Positions 49,490 through 58,025 of a DNA stretch of 64,000 nucleotides are shown in pieces; position 1 is the first letter of the stretch; each line of letters starts with the position of its first letter. The stretch is from assembly GCA_900543485.1 (NCBI GenBank), contig UQRM01000001.1:121937-185936 (forward strand), written 5' to 3'. The notes beneath the pieces were generated by a model that saw only the letters and a list, made by a program, of their open reading frames with translations, was not told where the DNA came from and did not search any database. Made by a program: the position numbers and the translations under genes. Source of the stretch: an uncultured Eubacterium sp. GTDB taxonomy: Bacteria > Bacillota > Clostridia > Peptostreptococcales > Anaerovoracaceae.

Positions 49490-49832
49490 TTGCCGGATTT
49501 TCCATCAGGGCCTGGAATCCGGCAGGTCTGACGTAGACATTTGCCGGATTTTCGATTAGAGCTCAGAATTCGGCAAGCCCAACACAGATGTTTGCCGGAT
49601 TTTTCATTTTGACTGGAAATACGGCACGCCAGGGGGATCAGCGTTGCCGGATTTCTGTCGTTTTTCTCAAATACGGCACACCTGAAACGATCCCTTGCCG
49701 GATTTTTTTCGTGGTGCGATTATTCGGCAAGGCAGCCCTGACAGCACTGCCGGATTCCTTGCATATGTCGGGTATTCGGCACAATGATGTGTAAAGGTTG
49801 CCGGATTCCGACTGATTTTGCAAAATCCGGCA
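49490..49832. repeat. Seven-unit dyad array, period 51-52 bp
   Basis: TTGCCGGAT (CTGCCGGAT in unit 6) begins at 49490, 49541, 49592, 49644, 49695, 49747 and 49798. Each is followed by a reversed partner (A/T-A-T-N-CGGCA) that ends exactly 35 bases after the unit start in all seven. The 13-16 bases between the arms and the 16-17 bases between units are not conserved. The period is near five helical turns. The array ends 46 bases before the AraC-type gene. The 3' arm is more variable than the 5' arm. Confidence 0.85.
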
Positions 49833-49878
49833 AATCCCCATGCAAGGGACTGGGATGAAAAGGCGGGAAGGATGAAGA

Positions 49879-50961
49879 ATGACAGGAGAGAGTATTTTTG
49901 ACGGAAACATGGCCGGAGGCGCGATACGGATAGGCGATACGCCGCTCAGCATCAGCGTCTATTCGGTGGAGAAGGCTCCTACCAGGATACACGACAAAGG
50001 TATGCTGGAGATAATATTCTGTCTGAAAGGCAGCGTACGCTTTTCCTATGCCTATGAGGAATTCACCCTCCACGCCGGGGAGTATATTTCCGTTGACAAG
50101 GATGCCTATTACCTTTATGACGGCAGGGACAACCTGTGCGTCTCCTTTTATTTCGATCTTACCCGCTATACAGACAAGTACCCCTTCATATGCAACAACC
50201 TGTTTGTCTGCGAAGGGCTGGCGGAAACGACAATGCGCTATCCCACTTCGGAACACAGGCGGCTGAAGGGGATGATGATAGCGCTGCTTAAATACATCAG
50301 AAGTCAGGCCGGGGAGAAAAGCAGCTCCAGTCTCACGGTGGGAGGCACTTGCGCAGACAGCACTTCCGCAAAGGATATTTCTGCAGACAGCCTTTACGGA
50401 GGTGTCCTTTCCGCAGTCGCTTTTCCCGCGGATGTCGCCAAAACGGTCAGCAAGGCCGCGGAAGAAATCGTCGACCTCTTCGTCGAATACTTCGACGTGT
50501 TCTTTTTCCACGCCGGAGACGGTGCAGGCAGAAACACCGAAAACCTTCGCAAGCTTCATAAAGTCAACGATTACATGCACAGCCATATGAAAGAGAAGGT
50601 GACCGTCGGTGATTTGGCCCGGGAGCTGAACTTCACCGAAGGTTACATGTCGGAATATCTTAGGAAAGTTTCGGTGGGATTCAGTGGCATGCTGAACTAT
50701 ATCAGGGCCAACGCGTCGGAGCATCTGCTCCTGAAGACCAACAAAAAAATACTGGAAATCGCGGAGGACTGCGGGTTTTCCGATGTGAAATATTACTATT
50801 CGGCATTCAGACGCTGGTATAAGTGCACTCCCAGACAATTCCGGGAAAGGTACGGCCGGGCCCAGGAGGAGAGGATAATCTATCTGGACATGACGGCCGT
50901 CGACGGCGTGCTGGATAGGCTTCTGGTAAACCACTACATAGAGACATTCCTTCCGGGGTAG
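49879..50961 (+). CDS. AraC-family transcriptional regulator
   Basis: 360 residues. An N-terminal cupin-like ligand domain (EIIFCLKGSVRFSYAYEEFTL) and a middle linker are followed by two C-terminal helix-turn-helix motifs (KVTVGDLARELNFTEGYMSEYL and ILEIAEDCGFSDVKYYYSAF) and the family end RWYKCTPRQFRERYG. AAGGA precedes ATG 49879. It lies upstream of an amidohydrolase-permease-amidohydrolase run on the same strand and probably controls it, perhaps through the palindromes at 51169-51196; that target is inference. Confidence 0.9.
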   Translation: MTGESIFDGNMAGGAIRIGDTPLSISVYSVEKAPTRIHDKGMLEIIFCLKGSVRFSYAYEEFTLHAGEYISVDKDAYYLYDGRDNLCVSFYFDLTRYTDKYPFICNNLFVCEGLAETTMRYPTSEHRRLKGMMIALLKYIRSQAGEKSSSSLTVGGTCADSTSAKDISADSLYGGVLSAVAFPADVAKTVSKAAEEIVDLFVEYFDVFFFHAGDGAGRNTENLRKLHKVNDYMHSHMKEKVTVGDLARELNFTEGYMSEYLRKVSVGFSGMLNYIRANASEHLLLKTNKKILEIAEDCGFSDVKYYYSAFRRWYKCTPRQFRERYGRAQEERIIYLDMTAVDGVLDRLLVNHYIETFLPG

Positions 50962-51034
50962 CGGAGTCTGACTATTTGCATTCGATTCAATATATCTATC
51001 TGAAGCTTTAGTATTCCTGCGATAATGAAGGAGA

Positions 51035-51059
51035 AGGCCGCAATGCGGCCTGTTTTTTT
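51035..51059 (+). terminator. Rho-independent terminator of the AraC-type gene
   Basis: AGGCCGCA and TGCGGCCT form an 8-bp stem with a one-base apparent loop, followed by seven T. Confidence 0.85.
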
Positions 51060-51117
51060 GTCATCAGATATTGCTGATTTCGAGTAAATTAAACACGAAA
51101 TTACGATAAAAACACCC

Positions 51118-51146
51118 TTGAATCCACTGAAAAGAAGAAGTATTCT
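51118..51146 (+). promoter_or_regulatory. Sigma-A promoter of the amidohydrolase/permease operon
   Basis: TTGAAT (51118-51123), 17 nt, TATTCT (51141-51146). The transcript would start near 51153, just before the nested palindromes. Confidence 0.65.
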
Positions 51147-51168
51147 GAAAACGACAGAAGACTAGGGA

Positions 51169-51196
51169 GGTACGACGAGTCGTATTGTGTCGTACC
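51169..51196. promoter_or_regulatory. Nested palindromes downstream of the promoter, candidate operator
   Basis: GGTACGAC (51169-51176) pairs with GTCGTACC (51189-51196), and inside it TACGACGAGTCGTA (51171-51184) is a palindrome of its own, so TACGA/TCGTA occurs four times in 28 bases. Its position about 15 bases into the transcript fits a repressor site or an RNA switch. Confidence 0.5.
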
Positions 51197-51238
51197 TTAT
51201 CGCGAAACGGCGGAACGGGATCCGCAGAGGAGGCGAAG

Positions 51239-52993
51239 ATGCGAAACGTGAAAGCAACGAAGATCAACGAAGCCGATATGGTTTTGATAAACGGTAAAAT
51301 ATTTTCTGTTTCTCTGGATGGCCATGTGGTCCGGGCGGAAGCGATAGCTGTTAAACATGGGAAAATAGCTGTTGTAGGGACTGAAAAGGAGGTAGCAGAG
51401 CTTATAGGTGACGATACGGAAATTATCGATTGCGGTGGCAATACCGTGTTGCCAGGATTGTGTGATGCACACTGCCATCCATCGATAGCCTCCTGTACTT
51501 ACTCAGGGTGTGATCTCTTTGGCATATACATACAGGAAGGTGAATCAGAAGAGGAAGTCATCGATAAATATATGGAGAAACTGGCTGCCTTCATCGAGAA
51601 AAACCCGGGAGACGGACTTATCAGAGGTACAGGCTGGGTACTTGGGAATTTCCCGGGAGAGAGGATCCCTACAAGGCATGATATAGACAAAATATGCTCT
51701 GACAGGCCTGTGGTTCTGGAATCCTTCTGTCAGCATAACTTGTGGGTCAACACTAAGGCTATCCAAATGGCCGGGGTGGATGCAGATACACCTGATGTGC
51801 GGGCCGGACGCATATACAGAGAAGCTGACGGATTTCCACAAGGGATATTCAATGACCCGGAAGCGATGAGCCTGATAAAGGAAAACATCCCGGGATATGA
51901 TTTTTCGGTGGAAAAGTACAAGGAGGCGTTGCTGCATTACCAGGAGCAGTATGCCAATAGATATGGCGTGACATTGGTTCAGGACTGTATGCACAGCGAT
52001 AATGCCAGAAAAGCCTTCAGGGAACTGGCGGAGGAAGGGAAGCTTACTGTCAGATTGAGAGGCGTATATCTTCTGGAACCGGGTAAAGCAGAAGAGGGGC
52101 TGGAAGATGCCATCGCACGCAAGGATGCGGAAGCTGACGATGTGAATGATGATTTCAGAATAGATAATGTAAAGATGTTCGCGGAAGGTATGTTTTCTCT
52201 GACAGAACCGTACGAGAAAAGCTTTACCAGAGAGAACGGACTCCCTGACGGGTACAATGAGCCTCTCTACTGGAGCGATGAGGAGTTTACGGAAATCGCG
52301 AAGAAAGCTATGGATGCTGGATTCAGCATACACGTCCATGCCATGGGTGATAATTCAGTAAGGCAGAGCGTCTCTTGCCTGGCTGAGGCACAACGTGAAT
52401 CTGCCGCAACGGGTGATATTTCTGCCGCTGGATTTCGGGAGCGCACGCGAAACGTCATCGCTCATATGATGCTGGCGCGAGATGAGGATCTGGAGCTAAT
52501 GGCGGAGAGCAGCATCATAGCATGCTGCCAGCCGAGATGGATGGTATACGATTCCGATATCGAAGGGATGACGCCATTGATGGGAATGGAGCGGGCTGGG
52601 AAAGCCTATCCTCTCAGAGGGCTGGTGGATCGTGGGATAAGAGTGTCATTTGGCACTGATTTTCCTGTGACACCGCCGCCCGACACCATGCACGAGATAC
52701 AGTGCGCCATGACAAGGACCGTATTCCCCGATGCACCGGATTACGAAAAGTTCAAAGGCAGAGTGCTGGGCGACGAGAAGCCGGCGACATTGGAGGAAGC
52801 CGTACAGTCTCTTTCTATAAACGGAGCATATCAGATGTTTCTGGAGGATGTGACTGGGAGCATAGAACCTGGAAAATCGGCAGATCTGGTGATACTTGAT
52901 TCGGATATGGAAAAGACAGACATTAATAAAATCTATGCCATAAGGGTGGAAAAGACGCTGTTCAAAGGAAAGGTCGTTTACGAAAAACAGTGA
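51239..52993 (+). CDS. Amidohydrolase family protein (YtcJ-like), copy 2
   Basis: 584 residues from ATG 51239, which has GGAGG just upstream; an in-frame start 54 bases earlier lacks one. Metal-binding blocks: GLCDAHCHPS, SIHVHAMGDNSV, RNVIAHMMLARDE and SFGTDFPVTPPPD. The C-terminal ...VTGSIEPGKSADLVILDSD is the usual end of the composite domain. An insert before the fifth strand is longer than in copy 1. It is followed after 66 bases by an APC permease, which suggests uptake and cleavage of the same compound, for example an N-acylated or amide-bonded amino acid. Confidence 0.9.
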   Translation: MRNVKATKINEADMVLINGKIFSVSLDGHVVRAEAIAVKHGKIAVVGTEKEVAELIGDDTEIIDCGGNTVLPGLCDAHCHPSIASCTYSGCDLFGIYIQEGESEEEVIDKYMEKLAAFIEKNPGDGLIRGTGWVLGNFPGERIPTRHDIDKICSDRPVVLESFCQHNLWVNTKAIQMAGVDADTPDVRAGRIYREADGFPQGIFNDPEAMSLIKENIPGYDFSVEKYKEALLHYQEQYANRYGVTLVQDCMHSDNARKAFRELAEEGKLTVRLRGVYLLEPGKAEEGLEDAIARKDAEADDVNDDFRIDNVKMFAEGMFSLTEPYEKSFTRENGLPDGYNEPLYWSDEEFTEIAKKAMDAGFSIHVHAMGDNSVRQSVSCLAEAQRESAATGDISAAGFRERTRNVIAHMMLARDEDLELMAESSIIACCQPRWMVYDSDIEGMTPLMGMERAGKAYPLRGLVDRGIRVSFGTDFPVTPPPDTMHEIQCAMTRTVFPDAPDYEKFKGRVLGDEKPATLEEAVQSLSINGAYQMFLEDVTGSIEPGKSADLVILDSDMEKTDINKIYAIRVEKTLFKGKVVYEKQ

Positions 52994-53059
52994 TAAACAT
53001 TCCGGAGTGTTTTCATAGTAAGTTATTATTCATATTATTTTTTCAAGGAGGTCAAGGAT

Positions 53060-54427
53060 GTGATGAATAGTGAAAAATCGCAAAACGGAGAATTCAAAAA
53101 AGTACTGGGGCTGGGTTCGCTGGTCGTATTCGGACTGGCCTACATGGCCCCGACGGTAGTGTTCAACTACTATGGCCCGCTGTCGGTGGCCTCAAACGGT
53201 ATGTATCCGACATGTATCGCCATAACGGCGATAGCTATGTTCTTTACGGCCTTCAGCTACGCCAATATGTCGAGGGAATTTCAGAAGTCGGGCTCGGCCT
53301 ATGTATATGTGCAGCAGTCGCTGAACCCGCACTTCGGCTTTGCCACTGGTTGGGTGATGCTGTTGGATTACCTGCTGCTGCCGATGATTTGCATATTGGC
53401 GGTGGCTATCTACATGGAGACATACGTTCCGGCAGTTCCCGCATGGGCGTGGGTCATCATACAGGTGGTGCTGCTGTTCATCGTCAATGCGGCAGGTATC
53501 AGCGTGGCAGCCAAGGTGGACACGGTGATAGTAGGCGCGCAGCTTCTGATGATGGCCCTCTTCATCGTGGTGGGGATCATCACCATAACGCAGGGCGGTA
53601 TCAATGGTACGGCCAACGGTCTGCTGGATGGCACGGCATTTTACAATCCTGATGTCTTTGAGCTGAGGCTGGTGCTCTATCCGGCAGCCATAATGTGCGT
53701 CTCCTTCCTGGGATTCGATGCGGTATCGACCTTGTCGGAGGAAGCGAAGAATCCTGTAAGAGACATCCCCAGGGCCATCGTATTGACGTGCCTGGGAGCA
53801 GGGCTCATATTCACACTCATCGGGTACGTCGCTCAGGCCATGTGGCCGGTGGCATATCAGGAACTGCAGGACCCGGATGCGGGAATATTCGAGCTGCTGG
53901 TGCAGATACAGACAATCCCACATATGGATATCATGTTCCTGGTCGTTGACAACATCGGAAGCGTGGCATGCGCTCTGTCGGGACAGGCCGCTGTCATCCG
54001 TATAATGTACAACATGGGGCGTGATAACATACTGCCGAAGAAGGTGTTCGGTCACATGAGCAAGAAAGGCGTGCCTGTATACAATCTGGCAATCGTGGGA
54101 GCCATCGGCCTTGTCGCCCTGTTCTTTACCGACAACATTCTGGGCGGCGCCGAGCTCATCAGCTTCGGAGCAATTACAGGATTCATACTGGTCAACATAT
54201 CGGTTCCCGTGTATTTTCTTGGCAGAAAGAAGGAACGGGGCGGGAAAGCCATATTCAACTACGGCGTACTCCCCGTCATAGCGGCGGCCATCTGTCTCTA
54301 TCTGTGGTTCAATATCGCTACAACGGCGAAAATCGTAGGAGCTATCTGGCTTGCAGTCGGTATCGTCATACTCGCTGTCAAGACAAAGGGATTCAGACAG
54401 TTGCCTCCTGAGATGGAAATAGAGTAG
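53060..54427 (+). CDS. APC superfamily amino acid permease
   Basis: 455 residues and about 12 membrane helices. TM1 LGSLVVFGLAYMAPTVVFNYYG and the conserved DAVSTLSEEAKNPVRDIPRAIVLT loop mark it as an APC amino acid transporter. AAGGAGG (53045-53051) serves GTG 53060 (8 nt) or ATG 53063 (11 nt); the difference is one residue. It is flanked by two amidohydrolase genes on the same strand, so the three probably form one operon for a single class of substrate. Confidence 0.92.
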   Translation: MMNSEKSQNGEFKKVLGLGSLVVFGLAYMAPTVVFNYYGPLSVASNGMYPTCIAITAIAMFFTAFSYANMSREFQKSGSAYVYVQQSLNPHFGFATGWVMLLDYLLLPMICILAVAIYMETYVPAVPAWAWVIIQVVLLFIVNAAGISVAAKVDTVIVGAQLLMMALFIVVGIITITQGGINGTANGLLDGTAFYNPDVFELRLVLYPAAIMCVSFLGFDAVSTLSEEAKNPVRDIPRAIVLTCLGAGLIFTLIGYVAQAMWPVAYQELQDPDAGIFELLVQIQTIPHMDIMFLVVDNIGSVACALSGQAAVIRIMYNMGRDNILPKKVFGHMSKKGVPVYNLAIVGAIGLVALFFTDNILGGAELISFGAITGFILVNISVPVYFLGRKKERGGKAIFNYGVLPVIAAAICLYLWFNIATTAKIVGAIWLAVGIVILAVKTKGFRQLPPEMEIE

Positions 54428-54455
54428 AGAAAAATCAGCAAAAGGTGGTGCTAAA

Positions 54456-56243
54456 ATGTACATATTCAAAAATGCCAGGATCTATACTTCTGAAGGAGGT
54501 GTGCGGCGCGGGATCCTCGTGACGGAGGGAAAGGAAATCGTCTATGCAGGCGATGAAACCGGTGCGCCGGCGCTGGCATCCAACGGTCGGGTGCCCGGCC
54601 GTACGGCCGCTACAACTGGCGAGAGAGCTGCGACTGCAGGTTTGGCAGCTTCCGCCGCATCCGCCGGGTCTGATGCGACAGTATACGACCTGGGCGGTAA
54701 GACCGTGCTGCCGGGATTTATCGACAGTCATGTCCATCCGGGAGCCTGCTCACGAAGCACGTGGCATGTGAGGCTGCCGTGGACTGAGGACAGAGATGAG
54801 CTGATAGCTTTCGTGGAAAAGTACGGTCAGGAGCATACAAAGGAGGAAATGCCCTTCATATATTTTGAGTACTATCCGACAGCTATGTTTGATGAGAATG
54901 GGCCGACAAGAGAGATGCTGGATGAAGCTATCTCCGACAGACCTGTGTTGTGTCAGGATTTTGGAGAGCATCTCTGCTGGGTGAATTCTAAGATGCTGGA
55001 GCTGCTGGGTGTGGATGAGGATACGCCTGATCCCAACAGTCTGGAGGTCTTTGTAAGGGATGAAAAGGGTCGGCCGACGGGCTGGATAAAGGAGATGGCC
55101 TGGCTCCATTTCGCTGAGAATATGTACGAGGCTATAGGCTGGCGGCCTCCTGAAGAGCTGACGGAAGAGCGGATGAGACCTTTTTTCCGCCTTATGAAAG
55201 AAAGCGGCATCACAGCGTTGTTTGACGCTATGATAGAAAGCGATGAGCAGATACGGACTGTCTGGGAGATGGATAAAGCCGGGGAGTTATATCTGTATTA
55301 CGACGCTGCCGTGAGGTTCTGGAAATACGAAGACCTTCCGGAGAAGATAGCCAAGTTGAGAGAGTATCAAAAGCGGTACGGGAGTGAACACATAAAGCTC
55401 AATACCATGAAGCTGTTTTTGGATGGAACCAATGAAAGCGGTAATTCAGCATCTCTCCATGAGCATATCAATGATCCTGGCAATTACGGTGAGATAATGA
55501 TGGAGACGGATGAGCTGACGCAATGCTTCCTGCTGTGCAACAGGGAAGGGCTGGATCTGCATATCCATATGGTAGGTGACAGGGCTTTCAGAGTGGGGTG
55601 CGATGCTGTCGAAGCTGCTCAGAAGGAAGCTGGCCGACGAGGAGAACCATGGGTGTGCAGGCCGGTATTCGCCCATTGCGAGGTGGTGGATCCATCGGAT
55701 ATGGAAAGGCCTGCCCGATTGGGGATATTCATCAATTGGAGCTGTCACTGGTCGGGAGGGTATTTCGGTGACGAAGCTCTCAATTACTACACTGAGGAAA
55801 AGTGGAGAAGGATGTATCAGTTCAATCCCATGCTGGCAAGCGGTGCAGTCCTCGCATTTTCCAGCGACGTGGTGACGGCCTACGAAATGCACAGGGCGTA
55901 TCCATTCTTTGGTATGCAGGTGGCGGCTACCAGAGTAGACCCGGAATTTCCACTTGACCCCGACAAATATCCCGGCAGTATGAGACCGGAAGCGACAGCG
56001 AAGCTGAACGTGGAGACGTTGCTGCGGGGATATACCTTCGAAGGAGCCAGGCAGCTGCGGTGGCAGGACAGGATGGGCTCTCTGGAAGCTGGAAAGCTGG
56101 CCAATTTCATCGTAGTGGATGAGGATCCTTTAGAGACACCGGTAGAACGGCTGAGTGAAATAACGGTCAACGCTGTCTTCTTTGATGGACAGATGATACA
56201 TGGAAGCCTTGAAAGTGGAGGGAGAGATGGAAAAAGTCTTTGA
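54456..56243 (+). CDS. Amidohydrolase family protein (YtcJ-like), copy 3
   Basis: 595 residues. GFIDSHVHPGACS (HxH), LDLHIHMVGDRAF, PVFAHCEVVDPSD and a last block AFSSDVVTAYE (Asp) are present. Early in the protein there is a low-complexity Ala/Thr-rich insert (about residues 37-72, TAATTGERAATAGLAASAAS) between the two strands of the composite domain, not seen in the other copies. GGTGGTG precedes ATG 54456, 28 bases after the permease. Its 3' end overlaps the DUF3237-like gene. Confidence 0.88.
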   Translation: MYIFKNARIYTSEGGVRRGILVTEGKEIVYAGDETGAPALASNGRVPGRTAATTGERAATAGLAASAASAGSDATVYDLGGKTVLPGFIDSHVHPGACSRSTWHVRLPWTEDRDELIAFVEKYGQEHTKEEMPFIYFEYYPTAMFDENGPTREMLDEAISDRPVLCQDFGEHLCWVNSKMLELLGVDEDTPDPNSLEVFVRDEKGRPTGWIKEMAWLHFAENMYEAIGWRPPEELTEERMRPFFRLMKESGITALFDAMIESDEQIRTVWEMDKAGELYLYYDAAVRFWKYEDLPEKIAKLREYQKRYGSEHIKLNTMKLFLDGTNESGNSASLHEHINDPGNYGEIMMETDELTQCFLLCNREGLDLHIHMVGDRAFRVGCDAVEAAQKEAGRRGEPWVCRPVFAHCEVVDPSDMERPARLGIFINWSCHWSGGYFGDEALNYYTEEKWRRMYQFNPMLASGAVLAFSSDVVTAYEMHRAYPFFGMQVAATRVDPEFPLDPDKYPGSMRPEATAKLNVETLLRGYTFEGARQLRWQDRMGSLEAGKLANFIVVDEDPLETPVERLSEITVNAVFFDGQMIHGSLESGGRDGKSL

Positions 56244-56670
56244 TATGTATCTAATACAGGAAAACGATATCGAAATGGGTGTTACCTGTGTGGGTGAGGC
56301 TCTGGTGTCTCCTACAGAGGAAGGTGGTTTCGAAGGGGAGCGGTTGAAGGGTCGTGTGATCCCTATGGGGTTGGGAGTGACTTATACGCCCGGACCTGGT
56401 CGAAATGACGTAGATTCCACCTTGTTGCTGGAAACAGACGATGGCGCTTACATCCTTATGGAGATGGACGCCGTCTTCGATATAGACCCTGTGGCTGAGG
56501 AACAGCTGATAAAAGGGGAAAATATACCTGCCGATCAGTATTATTTCAAAGGGATAGTCAGGTTCCGGACAGGCCATGAAAAGTACAAGTGGCTGGAACG
56601 GAAGATATGTGTCTGCGAGACAAAGGTGACTAGCTGGGAAAGGGTGGATACAGCGGTTTATATGGTATGA
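56227..56670 (+). CDS. DUF3237-like protein
   Basis: 147 residues. The pattern GRVIPMGLGVTYTPGPGRNDVD, LLETDDGAYILMEMD, DQYYFKGIVRFRTGHEKYKWLERKICV and a final TAVYMV follows the DUF3237 family, small beta-barrel proteins of unknown activity. ATG 56227 has GGAGGGAG just upstream and lies 17 bases inside the preceding amidohydrolase gene, so translation is coupled. It likely acts on the same substrate or product. In-frame starts further upstream are less likely. Confidence 0.8.
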   Translation: MEKVFDMYLIQENDIEMGVTCVGEALVSPTEEGGFEGERLKGRVIPMGLGVTYTPGPGRNDVDSTLLLETDDGAYILMEMDAVFDIDPVAEEQLIKGENIPADQYYFKGIVRFRTGHEKYKWLERKICVCETKVTSWERVDTAVYMV

Positions 56671-56690
56671 TGCGGCAATAGTTCGCATAT

Positions 56691-56730
56691 AAAAAGGAAG
56701 GCGTTTTCCGGTGGAAAGGCCTTCTTTTTT
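56691..56730 (+). terminator. Rho-independent terminator of the amidohydrolase operon
   Basis: AAGGAAGGC (56694-56702) pairs with GCCTTCTTT (56719-56727) inside an A-run/T-run pair. Confidence 0.75.
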
Positions 56731-56772
56731 GGTAGATGGAGACAGCAGGCTCTACGATTTTAAAAAAAGTCC

Positions 56773-56800
56773 TTGACAATTCTCCCAAGCAAGATATAAT
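56773..56800 (+). promoter_or_regulatory. Promoter of the SPFH operon
   Basis: TTGACA (56773-56778), 16 nt, TATAAT (56795-56800): both hexamers are consensus. The start of transcription falls within the operator that follows. Confidence 0.9.
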
Positions 56801-56802
56801 AA

Positions 56803-56821
56803 TGATATCAAAATGATATCA
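56803..56821. promoter_or_regulatory. Tandem TGATATCA operator
   Basis: Two copies of the 8-bp palindrome TGATATCA (56803-56810 and 56814-56821), centres 11 bp apart, over the transcription start. Tandem short palindromes one helical turn apart are how ribbon-helix-helix repressors of the Arc/MetJ type bind; the operon encodes one. Confidence 0.7.
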
Positions 56822-56863
56822 TTTAGTTTGCTGATGAAGGTATGTCTGTGAAGGAGGATAAAC

Positions 56864-57877
56864 ATGGAAACTAATAATATGATAAAACGCGATATAGTGG
56901 AAAGGGAGCTGCATCCTGTATCGGGGATGGCGATGATGGTGATATCGGCTGTAGGGATCCTGGCAGGTATTGGCCTGTGTATAGCAGGGCCGGTAATGTT
57001 CGACGGTGGGACTGCGGTTCTGCTGGCGACAGCAGGAGTACTGTTGTTCCTTGTATTTCTGGTATGCATGTGCGGTCTTAAGATCGTAAATCCCAACGAG
57101 GCTCTGGTGCTGACTCTGTTTGGTAAGTATCATGGGACGATAAAGAAAGACGGATTTTTCTTCGTCAACCCTTTTGTTGCCGGATTCAACCCGACAGCCC
57201 GGGGAACACTGGATACAATAAAGGAAGAGATGGTCGAGGCGTCCAAGAAGGACGGCCACAAAAAGAGCAGTAAGAGCAACGCCGGAAAAAAGGTGTCCAC
57301 TAAGACCATGACGCTGAACAATGCTCAGCAAAAGGTGAACGATGTCCAGGGGAATCCTGTAGTTATCGGATCCATAGTTATCTGGCGGGTAGCCAACCCT
57401 ACTAAAGCGGTTTTCAACGTGGAAAATTATTTCGAATATCTGTCTATACAATGTGATTCTACCATCAGGAACACGGCCAGGCTTTATCCTTACGACACCA
57501 TAGACCAGGAAAATGACGAGATGACTTTGAGAGGCTCCAGCCTGGAGATAGCCCAGAACATGAAGGCGGAGCTTCAGGATAAAGTGGCGGATGCCGGAAT
57601 AGAGATTTTGGAAGTAAGGATAACACATTTGGCTTACTCTGAAGAGATCGCCGCGGCAATGCTGAAGAGACAGCAGGCGGCAGCGACTATAGCAGCCAGA
57701 GAGAAGATAGTGGAAGGCGCTGTTGGGATGGTGAGAATGGCCCTTGATAAGCTGGAGGACAATGATCTGGTAGTCCTTGATGATGAACGAAAAGCCGCTA
57801 TGGTGTCCAATCTTCTGGTAGTCCTTTGCGGAGATAAAGAGCCGCAGCCTATCGTGAACAGCGGAAGTATATATTGA
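56864..57877 (+). CDS. SPFH (band 7/stomatin-like) domain protein
   Basis: 337 residues. Two membrane helices (about 25-45 and 50-70) precede an SPFH domain: VNPNEALVLTLFGKYHGTIKKDGFFFVNPF, then VIGSIVIWRVANPTKAVFNVENYFEYLSIQC and a C-terminal helix with IEILEVRITHLAYSEEIAAAMLKRQQAAATIAAREKIVEGAV. Such proteins form oligomeric membrane scaffolds linked to envelope stress. A lysine/serine-rich insert (about 126-145) lies in the domain. GGAGG precedes ATG 56864. It is controlled by a strong promoter with a tandem operator. Confidence 0.92.
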   Translation: METNNMIKRDIVERELHPVSGMAMMVISAVGILAGIGLCIAGPVMFDGGTAVLLATAGVLLFLVFLVCMCGLKIVNPNEALVLTLFGKYHGTIKKDGFFFVNPFVAGFNPTARGTLDTIKEEMVEASKKDGHKKSSKSNAGKKVSTKTMTLNNAQQKVNDVQGNPVVIGSIVIWRVANPTKAVFNVENYFEYLSIQCDSTIRNTARLYPYDTIDQENDEMTLRGSSLEIAQNMKAELQDKVADAGIEILEVRITHLAYSEEIAAAMLKRQQAAATIAAREKIVEGAVGMVRMALDKLEDNDLVVLDDERKAAMVSNLLVVLCGDKEPQPIVNSGSIY

Positions 57878-57957
57878 TGTTGCCGGAAGGACAGGACTGG
57901 AGGCGGACTGACAGCACATCGACTGAGCTGATGTCCGCCGGCCGGCCAGGAGGTCTG

Positions 57958-58020
57958 CATGAACACTCAGCGTCAGGCTGGCGTTCACCAGGCGGCGATA
58001 CTGTTGACGATTGAGGGGTA
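57958..58020 (+). CDS. Possible 20-residue peptide between SPFH and RHH genes
   Basis: ATG 57958 stands seven bases after an excellent CAGGAGG site and opens a frame of only 20 codons, ending TAG 58020, five bases before the next start codon. It could be a leader peptide coupling translation of the RHH gene, or a chance site. The base composition around it is GC-rich. Confidence 0.3.
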
Positions 58021-58025
58021 GTCAT

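Noticed and set aside
49389..49527. A short open frame before the dyad array (about 45 codons, VNFERLTNEGFDSARC)
   Set aside because: It looks faintly protein-like but has no start codon behind a ribosome site and runs into the repeat array.
49490..49832. CRISPR array
   Set aside because: Units have two inverted arms of 7-9 bases, not one 24-40 base repeat, and the intervals are only 13-20 bases. No cas genes are near.
53192..54469. Minus-strand open frame of 425 codons opposite the APC permease
   Set aside because: Its product is histidine-, arginine- and aspartate-rich without domains, as expected for the reverse of a hydrophobic protein gene.
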